From the NCBI RefSeq assembly GCF_002081825.1, contig NZ_MUKU01000017.1, positions 39,713 to 103,712 of the forward strand: a DNA stretch of 64,000 bases, written 5' to 3'. The translations under genes were made by a program, and so were the position numbers. The notes beneath the pieces were generated by a model, which worked only from the letters and a program-made list of their open reading frames with translations, ran no database searches and was not told the origin of the DNA. The stretch is from Chromobacterium haemolyticum (GTDB lineage: Bacteria; Pseudomonadota; Gammaproteobacteria; Burkholderiales; Chromobacteriaceae). Positions 1 to 14,348 of this stretch are shown here, piece by piece. Position 1 is the first letter of the stretch; every line of letters starts with the position of its first letter.

Positions 1-2738
<2,738 letters not shown>

Positions 2739-2742
<4 letters not shown>

Positions 2743-3770
2743 GCTGCGGACTCCTTCTGCTGCAAACCGGCCACTTGAACCTGGCCGCCGCTGGCGAGGC
2801 CCAGCGCGCGGGCGGCGTCGGGATTGATGAAGGCCACGCCGTCCACCACCGCCACGCGACACACCGCGGCGGCGAACTCGCTGGATTCGAGATTGCTCAA
2901 CAGCTGCGGCTGCGCCTGCTCCGGCAGGCTGGCCAGCACTTCCACCGGATAACAACGGCTGGTTTCCAGCGTTCTCAGCCGGTCCACTTCGGCGGTGAGC
3001 ACCGCGCCGCCGTCGAAGATGTCGATGTAGTTGTCGGCCTCGAAGCCCTCGTTGCACAGCAGTTGGCAAGAGCGCTCGAAACTGGCGTGGATCTGGCCGA
3101 TGGCGTGCTGCGCCTCGTCCGGCAACAGCGGCACGTAGATAGGGTAGCTGGGCATCAGTTCGGCGATGAAGGTCTTGCTGTGGCTGACGAAAGCCTGCTC
3201 CACCTGCAGGAAATCCATATTGAAGAAGCGGCGGCCGATGGCGTTCCAGAACGGCGACTGGCCGGCGTCGTCGTGAATGCCCTGCATCTCCGCGATCACG
3301 CGGCGGCCGAAGCGCTCGCGCTTGCTGGCGATGAAGAGCAGCCGGGCGCGCGACAACAGCTCGGCGGCCAAGGGCTCCAGATGGCCATCCACGTAGAAGC
3401 CGCACAGCTGCACCATGCCAGTCAGGTCATGGCACATATTCAGCACGTGCACGCGGTTGTTGACCTTCAGCGCGCGCGAGGCGTGCACGAAGATTTCGCT
3501 GCGGTAGCTGTAGAAGGGCTCGTCGAAACCGGCGGAAGCGTTGATCGACGCGGTGCCCAGCACCTGGCCGCCTTCCTCCAGCACGAACATATAGTATTCG
3601 CAGCCTGAATCGCCGATGGCTTCGTGTTCGAAGGCGGACACAGACTGTTGAATGCGTTCGAACAGCTTTTCCCGGTTGTTGGGCAAGCTGGTGACGCCGA
3701 TGCCGCTGGCCACCGCCATGCGTTCGATGGCGGGCAGATCGGCAGTGCGGACGGGACGCACGGTAAGCAT
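2739..3770 (-). CDS. aruF: Arginine/ornithine N-succinyltransferase, alpha subunit (AruF-type)
   Basis: 343-residue AstA-family protein starting MLTVRPVRTADLPAIERMA. It shares the family core with its downstream neighbour: SPFWNAIGRRFFNMDF, SYPIYVPLLPDEAQHAIGQIH and NYIDIFDGGAVL. It would form the heteromeric succinyltransferase that commits arginine to the AST pathway. The ATG at 3770 has GGGGAG a few bases upstream. The stop overlaps the aruG start. The 160-bp gap to astC contains a 9-bp GC-rich inverted repeat, so expression relative to astC could be set there by RNA folding; that is inference. Confidence 0.93.
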
Positions 3771-3890
3771 GGGACATCTCCCCTAATCGCTGAAATCCGG
3801 CCGGACCGTGGCGGGACCGCGGCGCAGCATCACCCGCGCGCCTGCCGGGGGCAGGAACGTGGGCGGATAACGGTATTGTGTCTGGAGCAA

Positions 3891-3909
3891 GGGCGGCCGG
3901 CGGCCGCCC
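3891..3909 (-). other. GC-rich hairpin between astC and aruF
   Basis: Perfect inverted repeat GGGCGGCCG / CGGCCGCCC with a one-base centre in the transcribed gap between astC and aruF. It lacks a T-tract, so it is unlikely to be a full terminator. It may act as a processing or stability element within the operon mRNA. Confidence 0.5.
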
Positions 3910-3930
3910 GGAATCGGTGCAGCGAGGCCC

Positions 3931-5145
3931 TTATTGAGCTGAAGTCAGTTCGGCGATGGCCGCTTCAAAACGCGCCAAGCCTTCGTCGATGTCCTGATCC
4001 TCGATCACCAGCGACGGCGCCAGGCGCACCACGCTCAAGCCGGCCACCAGCAACATCAGCCCCTGCTTTTCAGCGGCTTTCAGAAACTCCTTGGCGCGGC
4101 CGGCGTAAGCGTCGGTCAGCACGCAGCCCAACAGCAGGCCCATGCCGCGCACGGTCTTGAACACCTGGTATTTGGCGTTGATCGCGTTCAGGCCGTCGAC
4201 GAAGCGCTGGTGCTTGGCGCGCACGCCGTCCAGCACCGCCGGTTCCTTGACCAGTTCCAGCACCTTGTACGCCACCGCGCAAGCCAGCGGGTTGCCGCCG
4301 TAGGTGGAGCCGTGGGTGCCGATGCCGAAGCTCTTGGCCACTTTCTCGGTGGTCAGCATCGCGCCGATCGGGAAACCGCCGCCAATGCCCTTGGCGGAGC
4401 TGAGGATGTCCGGGGTCACGCCGTATTCCTGGTAGGCGAACAGCGAGCCGGTGCGGCCCACGCCGCTTTGCACTTCGTCGAACACCAAGAGCGCATTGTA
4501 CTGATCGCACAACTGGCGCGCGGCTTCCAGGAAGGCCTTGTCGGCCGGCATCACGCCGCCCTCGCCCTGGATGGGTTCGATCACCACCGCACAGGTCTGG
4601 TCGGAGATGGCCGCCCTCAGCGATTCGATATCGTTGTATTCGAAGTGGGCGATGCCGCCCGGCACCGGGCCGAAGCCTTCGGTGTACTTGGGCTGGCCGC
4701 CGACGCTGACGGTGAACAAGGTGCGGCCGTGGAAGGAGTTCTTGCAGGCCAGGATCTGGTTCTTTTCCGGGCCGAAGTGATCGGAACCGTATTTGCGCGC
4801 CAGCTTGAAGGCGGCTTCATTGGCTTCCGCGCCGGAGTTGCAGAAGAACACGCGCTCGGCGAAGGTGGTCTCGGTCAGCAGCTTGCCCAGCTTCAAAGCC
4901 GGCTCGTTGGTGAACACATTGGACACGTGCCACAGCTTGGAAGCTTGCTCGGTCAAAGCCGCCACCAGCTGCGGGTGGCAATGGCCCAGCGAGTTGACGG
5001 CGATGCCGCCGGCGAAATCGATGAATTCGCGGCCGCTCTGGTCCCATACGCGGGAGCCCAGGCCCTTGACCGGGATGAAGCCGGCCGGGCCGTAATTGGG
5101 GACCATGACTTGGTCGAAATCGGCGCGCGTTACAGTATTGCTCAT
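3931..5145 (-). CDS. astC: Succinylornithine/acetylornithine aminotransferase
   Basis: Class III PLP-dependent aminotransferase of 404 residues. It converts succinylornithine plus 2-oxoglutarate to succinylglutamate semialdehyde plus glutamate, and homologues usually also accept acetylornithine (ArgD activity). Visible features are [17 protein letters not shown] (PLP phosphate region, about 101-117), [12 protein letters not shown] with Asp223, and the Schiff-base lysine Lys252 in [15 protein letters not shown]. It is first in the AST operon, as aruC is in Pseudomonas. Whether it also serves arginine biosynthesis cannot be decided from this window. The upstream 370 bp carry a palindrome that could be an operator. 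Confidence 0.93.
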   Translation of the reverse strand: MSNTVTRADFDQVMVPNYGPAGFIPVKGLGSRVWDQSGREFIDFAGGIAVNSLGHCHPQLVAALTEQASKLWHVSNVFTNEPALKLGKLLTETTFAERVFFCNSGAEANEAAFKLARKYGSDHFGPEKNQILACKNSFHGRTLFTVSVGGQPKYTEGFGPVPGGIAHFEYNDIESLRAAISDQTCAVVIEPIQGEGGVMPADKAFLEAARQLCDQYNALLVFDEVQSGVGRTGSLFAYQEYGVTPDILSSAKGIGGGFPIGAMLTTEKVAKSFGIGTHGSTYGGNPLACAVAYKVLELVKEPAVLDGVRAKHQRFVDGLNAINAKYQVFKTVRGMGLLLGCVLTDAYAGRAKEFLKAAEKQGLMLLVAGLSVVRLAPSLVIEDQDIDEGLARFEAAIAELTSAQ

Positions 5146-5265
5146 CTTGATGGTTCCCTTCCTGCTCTATCGTTGTTTCTTATCCGTCTCATGAAATCCT
5201 GAGCCGGTCGTGATGCCGGCTTTATCGACGATTTCATGAAGTTTCAATGATTCTAAGGTAAGCCC

Positions 5266-5292
5266 GTCGCAAATCCATATCCGGTTTGCGAC
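5266..5292. promoter_or_regulatory. Inverted repeat upstream of astC, candidate operator
   Basis: GTCGCAAA at 5266-5273 and its exact complement TTTGCGAC at 5285-5292, with an 11-base spacer, about 125 bp upstream of the astC start. Position and symmetry suggest a regulator site for the arginine pathway. The TGTCGC-type core loosely resembles Pseudomonas ArgR half-sites, but those are direct repeats, so the identity of the regulator is open. Confidence 0.4.
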
Positions 5293-5464
5293 ACCGCCGT
5301 ATACATTCCTTGATACAGCGCAATAAATTTTGTCCGACAACATCCATTACAGAGGGAAACTGTGTCCAGTCCTGCTGTAAACGCCGCCCTCCGGCCCGCT
5401 GCGGGATGAGCAAGATAGATCAACATTATTGCCTTAATCAACGCCTAAGCGCCTATTCGCAATG

Positions 5465-5493
5465 AAAAACGCCCAGGCCAGCGGCCCGGGCGT
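5465..5493 (-). terminator. Rho-independent terminator of the chitobiase gene
   Basis: On the minus strand, ACGCCC pairs with GGGCGT and an inner GGCC pairs with GGCC, followed by a run of five T (5469-5465). It lies about 25 bp after the chitobiase stop codon. Confidence 0.8.
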
Positions 5494-5516
5494 CCTTGCC
5501 TTGCCCGCATCGGCGC

Positions 5517-8138
<2,622 letters not shown>

Positions 8139-8233
8139 GCTCACCTCTGCGATTTGCGTGGCGCGCCGCGCGGCGGAGCTTATCCGCCCGCCTCCCATTC
8201 GTCATCCGCATGCCACCGTGGGCACAGGCTAAC

Positions 8234-8251
8234 TGGTATTAATGTGGTATT
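8234..8251. promoter_or_regulatory. Direct repeat TGGTATT x2 upstream of the chitobiase gene
   Basis: TGGTATT occurs at 8234-8240 and 8245-8251, exactly 11 bp (one helical turn) apart, in the roughly 295-bp divergent region between the chitobiase gene and the DUF3313 gene. TGGTAT-type half-sites occur in GntR/HutC-family amino-sugar regulators (NagR, NagQ, DasR), but those sites are palindromic, so this is a weak suggestion only. Confidence 0.3.
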
Positions 8252-8433
8252 CAATGCTCAAGATCAAAATCGCGCTCTCCCGCCGCTGGCTGCTAGCATG
8301 ATGATGGCGGAATGCAAATATCTGTGAAGCCGGGGAACGCCGGCGTCATGCCGACGGTCTAGCCGCGGTTGCCGCCGGATCCGCCGCTACGGGCGGACGG
8401 CGCGCCATCACTCAATACCAACAGGAACGCATC

Positions 8434-9111
8434 ATGCGCAAGACTCTATCGCTCGGCCTGCTATTGCTGGCCGCCCTGCCCGCACTGGCCCAGGACGCAA
8501 CAGACCCGCAAACCTTGTTCAGCCTGCCGCTCACCGCGTTCAAGGCAGCGGACCGCGATGCCTCGCAACGGCTGTACCGTGCCCCGGACGCTCAACTGAA
8601 CGCTTACAAATCCATCGTGGTGGAGCCGCTCTATTTCATGCGTCACCAGCCGGACGGCGATTGGCAATTGCTGCAGAGCGGCGAGGAAAACCGGATCGCC
8701 GCCTATTTTCAGCGACGGATGACCGAGGAATTGCATAAGGTCGGCATCCCGGTCAGCCGCGAGGCGCTGCCAGACAGCGCCCGCCTGCGCGTGGCCGTCA
8801 CCGGCATGGCCCAGGAACGGCCGGGCGTGGCGCCGCTGGACATCCTGCCGATCAAGGCGGTGTTCAATCTGGGCCGTCTGGCCGCCGGCAAGGAGCCTTA
8901 CCTGACCAAGGTGGCCAGCATGGGGCAACTGGAAGACGCCAATAGCGGCAAACTGCTGGCCGGCAGCGTCAATCTGCGCAAGAGCGACAAGAGCCGCCAG
9001 CGCGGCGAACCAGTCAAATTGGAGAGCCTGGAAAACCTGATCGACGACTGGTGCCGCGACAGCGCCAAACTGCTGGCGCGAGGCATGGCGGTCAAGCCCG
9101 CCCAGCCCTGA
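8434..9111 (+). CDS. DUF3313-like exported protein
   Basis: 225-residue protein with a clear signal peptide (MRKTLSLGLLLLAALPALAQ) and therefore probably periplasmic; there is no lipobox cysteine. The mature part contains YKSIVVEPLYFM, then AYFQRRMTEELHK and a LRVAVTGM strand, resembling the DUF3313 family whose function is not established. The ATG at 8434 has AGGA about eight bases upstream. It is followed immediately by a bidirectional terminator. It is divergent from the chitobiase gene and no functional link is evident. Confidence 0.75.
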   Translation: MRKTLSLGLLLLAALPALAQDATDPQTLFSLPLTAFKAADRDASQRLYRAPDAQLNAYKSIVVEPLYFMRHQPDGDWQLLQSGEENRIAAYFQRRMTEELHKVGIPVSREALPDSARLRVAVTGMAQERPGVAPLDILPIKAVFNLGRLAAGKEPYLTKVASMGQLEDANSGKLLAGSVNLRKSDKSRQRGEPVKLESLENLIDDWCRDSAKLLARGMAVKPAQP

Positions 9112-9129
9112 ACGCTGACCATGAAAAAT

Positions 9130-9160
9130 GCCGGCCCCTTTCACGGGTACCGGCGTTTTT
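9130..9160 (+). terminator. Bidirectional terminator between convergent genes
   Basis: GCCGG at 9130-9134 pairs with CCGGC at 9150-9154 with inner C/G pairs. It is followed by GTTTTT on the plus strand and by a T-run on the minus strand (A-run at 9124-9128). It serves both the DUF3313 gene and the convergent orphan gene ending at 9199. Confidence 0.8.
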
Positions 9161-9198
9161 ATATCCAAGCTCTCTTTAGAAGCTAGTCCTGTAGAACA

Positions 9199-9900
9199 TC
9201 ACGATTTGCACACGCTCTTGGCAAAAGCATCAAAGCCTATATTCTTGCGCTTGGCCAAACACATTGAACGGCAAGCCTTGTCGAATGCTGCTGGCTTGTA
9301 GCTATCATCAAGCTCGGCGATACCGCGTGCGCTCCAGCCGGGAAAATCATCGCGTAGCTTTGCATTACAATCATTTCCGTTTTGACCGGCGTCTACACAT
9401 GAATCGGCGTACTTATAAACCCACTGGCAGTTCTCCTTGCTAAGTTCCGCTTTGGACTTGACGCGCTTAACCGTCTTCGCCGGCTTTTCACCATCAAAAA
9501 CCACGGTTTCCTGTCTACCGTTCTCCGGACTGAAAACCACTTTCAAACGTTCGCCTTCAACACGGGCGGTCGCCTCGACACCCATGGAGAAATCCCCCAG
9601 CTTGAATTTTTTGCTGGCACCTCCCTTGCTTACCGTCAGCAGATAAAAGCTTTGCTCCACACAGCCGCTGCCACCGCAATGGCTGTTGAACAAGACCACA
9701 TCTTTGTCCTTGAGCTGAAAGCTTCCTTGCAGATAAATATTATTATCATCCGCGTCATGCAGTAGTTTCTTGCCTAAGTGCAGTTGGCCGGCGCCATCTT
9801 CAGAAACCGTGCCATAGCGGGTTTTCACACTTTCGGCGCTACAGACATTGGCTAGCAATAGATTGAACACCAAGGCGCAAAACAATATTTTTCTCATCAT
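9199..9900 (-). CDS. Exported cysteine-containing protein of unknown function
   Basis: 233 residues with a signal peptide (MMRKILFCALVFNLLLANVCSA). I do not recognise the family. The N-terminal half is beta-rich with FNSHCGGSGCVEQSFYLLTV. The C-terminal 80 residues hold six cysteines (CQWVYKYADSCVDAG, NDCNAKL, KACRSMCLAKR, a final CKS), suggesting a disulphide-bonded helical domain. The upstream ATG of the open frame is rejected in favour of ATGATG at 9900, which has AGGAG seven bases upstream. Base composition is visibly lower in GC than the flanking genes (AT-rich third positions), suggesting a different origin. It stands alone between terminators. Confidence 0.72.
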   Translation of the reverse strand: MMRKILFCALVFNLLLANVCSAESVKTRYGTVSEDGAGQLHLGKKLLHDADDNNIYLQGSFQLKDKDVVLFNSHCGGSGCVEQSFYLLTVSKGGASKKFKLGDFSMGVEATARVEGERLKVVFSPENGRQETVVFDGEKPAKTVKRVKSKAELSKENCQWVYKYADSCVDAGQNGNDCNAKLRDDFPGWSARGIAELDDSYKPAAFDKACRSMCLAKRKNIGFDAFAKSVCKS

Positions 9901-10036
9901 CAACCCACTCCTAATATTCAAAAGCGTCTGATTTTGTCATTTTCATTCATAAAATTCCAATCAAAAGACATGTAAGTAAGCGCGACAGGCATAAAGACCC
10001 TACATGACGGCAATAAGCGAGCGCTAAAAGCGGACG

Positions 10037-10063
10037 TAAAAAACCCCCTGCCTTGGCAGGGGG
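10037..10063 (-). terminator. Rho-independent terminator of pnp
   Basis: Nine-bp perfect stem CCCCCTGCC / GGCAGGGGG with a two-base loop, followed on the minus strand by six T (10043-10038). It lies about 50 bp after the pnp stop codon. Confidence 0.92.
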
Positions 10064-10111
10064 TGATTTGAGCCGGCGGCCGCTCCGCATTGGAACGGCG
10101 CTCAGGCTGGC

Positions 10112-12256
10112 TTACTGGGTTTTCAGACCGAAGGAATCGGCAGTCGCCTGCGCGGTTTTCGCTTCTTCTTCCAGCAGGGCCTTGATGGACAGGCGGATGC
10201 GGCCGCGGTCGTCCATTTCGATGGCCTTGACCTTCACGATCTGGCCTTCTTTCAGATAGTCGGCCACATTCTTGATGCGCTCGTTGGCGATCTGGGAAAT
10301 GTGGACCAGACCATCCTTGCCCGGCAGGATGGACACGATGGCGCCTACGTTGTTGTCGAGGATCTTGACCACGGTGCCTTCGTACACCTTGCCCACTTCC
10401 ACTTCAACAGTGATCTCTTCGATGCGCTTCTTGGCAGCTTCCGCGCCTTCGTTGCTGACCGAAGCGATGGTAATGGTGCCGTCTTCCTCGATATTGATCT
10501 CGCAGCCGGTGTCCTTGGTGATGGAGCGGATGGTTTCGCCGCCCTTGCCGATCACTTCGCGGATCTTGTCCGGGTTGATCTTCATCACGTACAGACGCGG
10601 AGCGTGAGCGGACAGCTCTTGCGGGCCGTCCACGGCTTCCTTCATCAGGCCCAGGATGTGCATGCGGCCTTCTTTGGCCTGATCCAACGCCACCTGCATG
10701 ATTTCCTTGGTGATGCCCTGGATCTTGATGTCCATCTGCAGCGCGGTCACGCCCGCGGCGGTACCGGCGACTTTGAAGTCCATGTCGCCCAGGTGATCTT
10801 CATCGCCCAGGATGTCGGTCAGCACCGCGAAGCGGTTGCCTTCCAGGATCAGACCCATGGCGATGCCGGCCACGTGCGCCTTCAGCGGCACGCCGGCGGA
10901 CAGCAGCGACAGGCAGCCGCCGCACACGGAAGCCATCGACGAGGAACCGTTGGATTCGGTGATTTCCGACACCACGCGCATCGAGTAACCAAACTCGGAT
11001 TCCGGCGGCAGCACGGCAACCAGCGCGCGCTTGGCCAGGCGGCCGTGGCCGATTTCGCGGCGCTTCGGCGGGCCCATGCGGCCGGCTTCGCCGGTGGAGT
11101 ACGGCGGGAAGTTGTAGTGCAGCATGAAGCGCTCGGTGTATTCGCCGGCCAACGCGTCGATGATCTGCTCGTCCTGCTTGGTGCCCAGGGTGGTCACCAC
11201 CATGGCTTGGGTTTCGCCGCGGGTGAACAGCGCGGAACCGTGGGTGCGCGGCAGCACGTTGTTGCGGATGCTGATCGGGCGCACGGTGCGGGTGTCGCGG
11301 CCGTCGATGCGCGCTTCGCCGGCCAGGATCTGACCGCGAACGATTTCGGCTTCCAGACCCTTGAAGATGCCTTTGATCTCATTGGCCTTCAGGGTGTCGG
11401 TATTTTCGTTGATCAGGCCGGCCTTGACCGCGTTCCAGGCATCGTTGATCGCCACGGTGCGCGCTTGCTTCTGACGAAGGCGGAAGGCGTTGGCCAGTTG
11501 CTCGCCGGCAATGGCGCGCACTTGGGCGATCAGCTCTTCATTAGCGACCGGAGCGGCCCAGTCGAACATCACCGGATTCACTTCGTCGGCCAGTTCGTTG
11601 ATGGCCTTGATCGCGGCTTGCATTTGCTCGTGGCCAAACACCACGGCGCCCAGCATCACGGCTTCCGGCAGCTCCTTGGCTTCGGATTCCACCATCAGCA
11701 CCGCGCGCTCGGTACCGGCAACCACCAGGTCCATTTCGGAGGCGGCCAACTCGGTGCGGGTCGGGTTCAGGATGTATTCGCCATTGGCGTAGCCAACGCG
11801 CGCGGCGCCGATCGGGCCGGCGAACGGCAGGCCGGAAATGGCCAGAGCGGCGGAAGCGCCGATCATCGCCGGGATGTCGGAATCCACTTCCGGGTTCAGC
11901 GACATCACGGTGGCGACGATTTGCACGTCGTGGAAGAAGCCTTCCGGGAACAGCGGGCGGATCGGACGATCGATCAGGCGGCTGGTCAGCACTTCCTTCT
12001 CGGACTGCTTGCCTTCGCGCTTGAAAAAGCCGCCCGGGATCTTGCCGGCGGCGTAGGTGCGCTCCAGATAGTCCACGGTCAGCGGGAAGAAGTCCTGGCC
12101 CGGCTTGACGTTCTTGCCGCCAACCACGGATACCAGCACTACGGTGTCTTCAACGGAGACGATGACGGAGCCGGACGCTTGACGCGCGACTTCGCCGGTT
12201 TCCACGGTCACGGTGTGACGGCCGTATTGGAAAGACTTAGTGATTTTATTGAACAC
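10112..12256 (-). CDS. pnp: Polyribonucleotide nucleotidyltransferase (PNPase)
   Basis: Phosphorolytic 3'-5' exoribonuclease that forms the trimeric core of RNA degradation complexes. The 714 residues show the normal order: RNase PH domain 1, alpha-helical linker, RNase PH domain 2 ([26 protein letters not shown]), KH domain with [15 protein letters not shown] (about 555-615) and C-terminal S1 domain with [17 protein letters not shown]. The initiator is GTG (GTGTTCAATAAA). It is downstream of rpsO, as in most proteobacteria. The leader holds an rpsO terminator and a long stem-loop reminiscent of the RNase III-processed structure through which PNPase autoregulates in E. coli. Confidence 0.97.
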   Translation of the reverse strand: MFNKITKSFQYGRHTVTVETGEVARQASGSVIVSVEDTVVLVSVVGGKNVKPGQDFFPLTVDYLERTYAAGKIPGGFFKREGKQSEKEVLTSRLIDRPIRPLFPEGFFHDVQIVATVMSLNPEVDSDIPAMIGASAALAISGLPFAGPIGAARVGYANGEYILNPTRTELAASEMDLVVAGTERAVLMVESEAKELPEAVMLGAVVFGHEQMQAAIKAINELADEVNPVMFDWAAPVANEELIAQVRAIAGEQLANAFRLRQKQARTVAINDAWNAVKAGLINENTDTLKANEIKGIFKGLEAEIVRGQILAGEARIDGRDTRTVRPISIRNNVLPRTHGSALFTRGETQAMVVTTLGTKQDEQIIDALAGEYTERFMLHYNFPPYSTGEAGRMGPPKRREIGHGRLAKRALVAVLPPESEFGYSMRVVSEITESNGSSSMASVCGGCLSLLSAGVPLKAHVAGIAMGLILEGNRFAVLTDILGDEDHLGDMDFKVAGTAAGVTALQMDIKIQGITKEIMQVALDQAKEGRMHILGLMKEAVDGPQELSAHAPRLYVMKINPDKIREVIGKGGETIRSITKDTGCEINIEEDGTITIASVSNEGAEAAKKRIEEITVEVEVGKVYEGTVVKILDNNVGAIVSILPGKDGLVHISQIANERIKNVADYLKEGQIVKVKAIEMDDRGRIRLSIKALLEEEAKTAQATADSFGLKTQ

Positions 12257-12304
12257 AGGGTTTCCCTAATCTTTTGTGTGTGACAAATAATCGCAAGCTA
12301 AAAA

Positions 12305-12374
12305 AACAACGGGAACCCCTAAAAATTCCGACCTGTTGCGCCGATCCGAATTTTTAGAGGCTCCCCCCGTTGTT
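12305..12374 (-). promoter_or_regulatory. Long stem-loop in the pnp leader
   Basis: AACAACGGG at 12305-12313 pairs with CCCGTTGTT at 12366-12374. An inner AAAAATTC/GAATTTTT arm extends the helix, giving a nearly continuous stem of about 20 bp, about 50 bp upstream of the pnp GTG. By analogy with E. coli this would be an RNase III substrate mediating PNPase autoregulation; the analogy is inferred. Confidence 0.6.
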
Positions 12375-12409
12375 ACAGCAGTAATGCTCGCGATCTTGAT
12401 GCGGCATGA

Positions 12410-12435
12410 AAAAGTCGCAGCACGCTGCGACTTTT
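12410..12435 (-). terminator. Rho-independent terminator of rpsO
   Basis: A 12-bp arm AAAAGTCGCAGC pairs with GCTGCGACTTTT with a two-base centre. The stem itself ends in A/T runs, so it can work in both directions. It is 14 bp after the rpsO stop codon, between rpsO and pnp. Confidence 0.85.
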
Positions 12436-12448
12436 CCAAAACCCAACC

Positions 12449-12718
12449 TTACTTGCGCAGACCCAGACGGGCGATCAATGCGCGATAGCTATCGGCATCG
12501 GTGCGCTTCAGGTAATCCAGCAGACGACGACGACGGCTAACCAGCTTCAACAGACCACGACGGCTGTGGTGATCCTTGGTGTTGGCTTTGAAGTGCGGGG
12601 TCAGGTCGTTGATGCGAGCGGTCAACAGAGCCACTTGCACTTCGGACGAACCGGTGTCGCCTTCGCTGCGCTGGAAGTCTTTAACGATGTCTGCTTTTTG
12701 AGCGGCGGTCATTGCCAT
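12449..12718 (-). CDS. rpsO: Small ribosomal subunit protein uS15
   Basis: 89-residue S15 that binds the central domain of 16S rRNA early in 30S assembly. Conserved motifs are [39 protein letters not shown] and the C-terminal LIARLGLRK. The open frame extends further upstream, but the ATG at 12718 gives exactly the family length and has GGAG about ten bases upstream. It lies between truB and pnp in the conserved order and has its own terminator. Confidence 0.97.
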   Translation of the reverse strand: MAMTAAQKADIVKDFQRSEGDTGSSEVQVALLTARINDLTPHFKANTKDHHSRRGLLKLVSRRRRLLDYLKRTDADSYRALIARLGLRK

Positions 12719-12838
12719 TTTGGGGTAACTCCAAATTATCAGTAGGGGTTTTTCAACCCGACAAGTGCAGCGAGCAAGCAAGGCCGAAACCTCGACAACC
12801 CATCAACACTCCGGTCGCGGCCCTAAGGCCGCCGGCGT

Positions 12839-13762
12839 TCAAGACGTCGCCGCCTTGCTCGCCAGGAGCCGGATCGGATGCAGGCGACCATCGTCGCGCG
12901 CCTCGCCCAGCCCCAAAAATTCCCGGCTTACCTCGCGGTAAATCCGGAAACGCTGCATTTTCGCACATTTTTCGGTAAAACGCACGGGCTGCCCATGCAT
13001 GAATTTACCGGCCTCGTCGGCGGCCAACTCCGCCTCCGGCAGATGGCGCACCAGGATGTCCGCCGGCAGCAGCAAGGCCTCGCGTTGCAGCATTTCCAAC
13101 GCCTCGATGTCGGCCAACTGCAAGGCTTCGTCCAGCGAAAAACCACCGGTGGCGGTACGGCGCAAACCGGTCAAATGCGCGCCGCAACCCAAGGCTTCGC
13201 CGATGTCGCAGGCCAGGGTGCGGATATACGTGCCCTTGCTGCACAGCACCTCGATCACCGCGGTGTCGCCGTCCAGGCTGATCAACTCCAGCTTGCGGAT
13301 GTGCACCTGCCGCGCCTCGCGCTCGATCTCGATGCCGGCGCGAGCGTACTCGTACAAGGGCTTGCCCTGATGCTTGAGCGCCGAATACATCGGCGGCACC
13401 TGGGAGATTTCACCGCGGAAACCCGCCATTGCCGCCAACAAGCCGTCGCGGTCGAAAGCCACCGGCCGCTCGGACACCACCTCGCCCTCCACATCGCCCG
13501 TAGTGGTGACCACGCCGAACTTCACCGTGGCGCAATAACCCTTGTCCGCGTCCAACAGATAAGAAGAAAACTTGGTGGCCTCGCCCAGGCATACCGGCAA
13601 CAGGCCGGTGGCCAGCGGATCCAGCACGCCGGTATGGCCGGCCTTGGCGGCGTTCAACAGCCAGCGCGCCTTTTGCAAGGCGCCGTTGCTGGAGATGTCG
13701 TAGGGCTTGTCGATCAGCAGCACGCCATCTATCGGGCGGCGATTGCTGCGCGGCTTGCTCAT
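12839..13762 (-). CDS. truB: tRNA pseudouridine(55) synthase
   Basis: Converts U55 of the tRNA T-loop to pseudouridine. 307 residues starting MSKPRSNRRPIDGVLLIDKP. The catalytic aspartate is Asp48 in GHTGVLDPLATGLLP. CSKGTYIRTLACDIGEALGCGAHL is the conserved active-site segment, and a C-terminal PUA-like region follows. The start overlaps the rbfA stop (ATGA, 13762-13759), showing coupling. A GCGGCC/GGCCGC hairpin lies in the 120-bp gap to rpsO (12817-12832). Confidence 0.96.
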   Translation of the reverse strand: MSKPRSNRRPIDGVLLIDKPYDISSNGALQKARWLLNAAKAGHTGVLDPLATGLLPVCLGEATKFSSYLLDADKGYCATVKFGVVTTTGDVEGEVVSERPVAFDRDGLLAAMAGFRGEISQVPPMYSALKHQGKPLYEYARAGIEIEREARQVHIRKLELISLDGDTAVIEVLCSKGTYIRTLACDIGEALGCGAHLTGLRRTATGGFSLDEALQLADIEALEMLQREALLLPADILVRHLPEAELAADEAGKFMHGQPVRFTEKCAKMQRFRIYREVSREFLGLGEARDDGRLHPIRLLASKAATS

Positions 13763-14178
13763 TCCTTGCCCTCGGCGCCGTCCTCGCCGGACGGGGCTTC
13801 CTGGACGCCGAATTTTTCGGCGTCCTCGCGCGCCACCTGATTGATCAGGCTGGTCATGTGCATGCCGCGCTCCACCGATTCGTCGTAGACGAAATGCAAC
13901 TGCGGCGTGGTGAAGATCTTGATGCTGCGGCCCAGTTCGGAGCGCAGATAGCCGGCGGAGCTTTCCAGCGCCTCCTGCGTCGCTTCGCGGGTCTTCTCGT
14001 CCATCACGGTGTAGAACACCTTGGCGTGCGAGTAGTCCCGGGTCACTTGCACCAGGGTGATGGTGATCCAACCCGCGCGCGGATCTTTCAAACCCTTGCG
14101 GGTCAGTTCCGCCAATTCGCGCTGAATCTGTTCGGCGATGCGGTCGGAACGGGAGAAACCTTTTTTGGCTTTTGCCAT
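13759..14178 (-). CDS. rbfA: Ribosome-binding factor A
   Basis: 139-residue KH-like 30S maturation factor needed for 16S 5'-end processing. Conserved segments are SRSDRIAEQIQRELAELTRKGLKDPR, WITITLVQVTRDYSHAKVFYTV and SSAGYLRSELGRSIKIFTTPQLHFVYDESVERG. The ATG at 14178 (MAKAKKGFSR) has GGAAG upstream and is preferred to the longer open frame. The acidic C-terminal tail (GVQEAPSGEDGAEGKE) is longer than in E. coli. It is separated from infB by a strong terminator, so it may have its own promoter in the 14179-14288 gap. Confidence 0.95.
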   Translation of the reverse strand: MAKAKKGFSRSDRIAEQIQRELAELTRKGLKDPRAGWITITLVQVTRDYSHAKVFYTVMDEKTREATQEALESSAGYLRSELGRSIKIFTTPQLHFVYDESVERGMHMTSLINQVAREDAEKFGVQEAPSGEDGAEGKE

Positions 14179-14230
14179 ATCACTTCCAATCAACTTTGCA
14201 CGGCGTCGCCGCCGCTCAAGGCCACGAAAC

Positions 14231-14271
14231 CCACGAAATGGCACGGTCCGAACCGCCATGTCATTTCGTGG
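14231..14271. repeat. Inverted repeat between infB and rbfA
   Basis: CCACGAAATG at 14231-14240 is complemented by CATTTCGTGG at 14262-14271, with a 21-base loop. It lies just beyond the infB terminator and about 50 bp upstream of rbfA in the direction of transcription. No T-tract follows. It may be a second RNA structure in the read-through leader or an operator for rbfA. Confidence 0.45.
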
Positions 14272-14288
14272 TTTTCGCGGCGAAAATT

Positions 14289-14335
14289 AAAAAAGGCGAG
14301 CGCCCGCCGACCTCACGGTCAGACCGGCGCCCGCC
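14289..14335 (-). terminator. Rho-independent terminator after infB
   Basis: On the minus strand GGCGGGCGCC pairs with GGCGCTCGCC (one G-U pair) with an inner GACC/GGTC arm, followed by six T (14294-14289). It begins 13 bp after the infB stop and precedes rbfA, so it should attenuate read-through from the nusA operon into rbfA-truB-rpsO. Confidence 0.8.
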
Positions 14336-14348
14336 CCTGGCGTCTCGC

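Larger units (their letters stand above)
5146..5516. other. Intergenic region: ast operon promoter side and chitobiase terminator
   Basis: 371 bp without a convincing gene. The right end holds the chitobiase terminator. The centre (5266-5292) holds an 8-bp inverted repeat. The remainder is AT-richer than the surroundings, as expected for the ast promoter reading leftwards. A 62-codon frame inside it has no plausible start or coding character. Confidence 0.6.

Noticed and set aside
5253..5441. 62-codon frame in the ast promoter region
   Set aside because: No ribosome site, overlaps the palindrome, and the translation shows no protein-like features.
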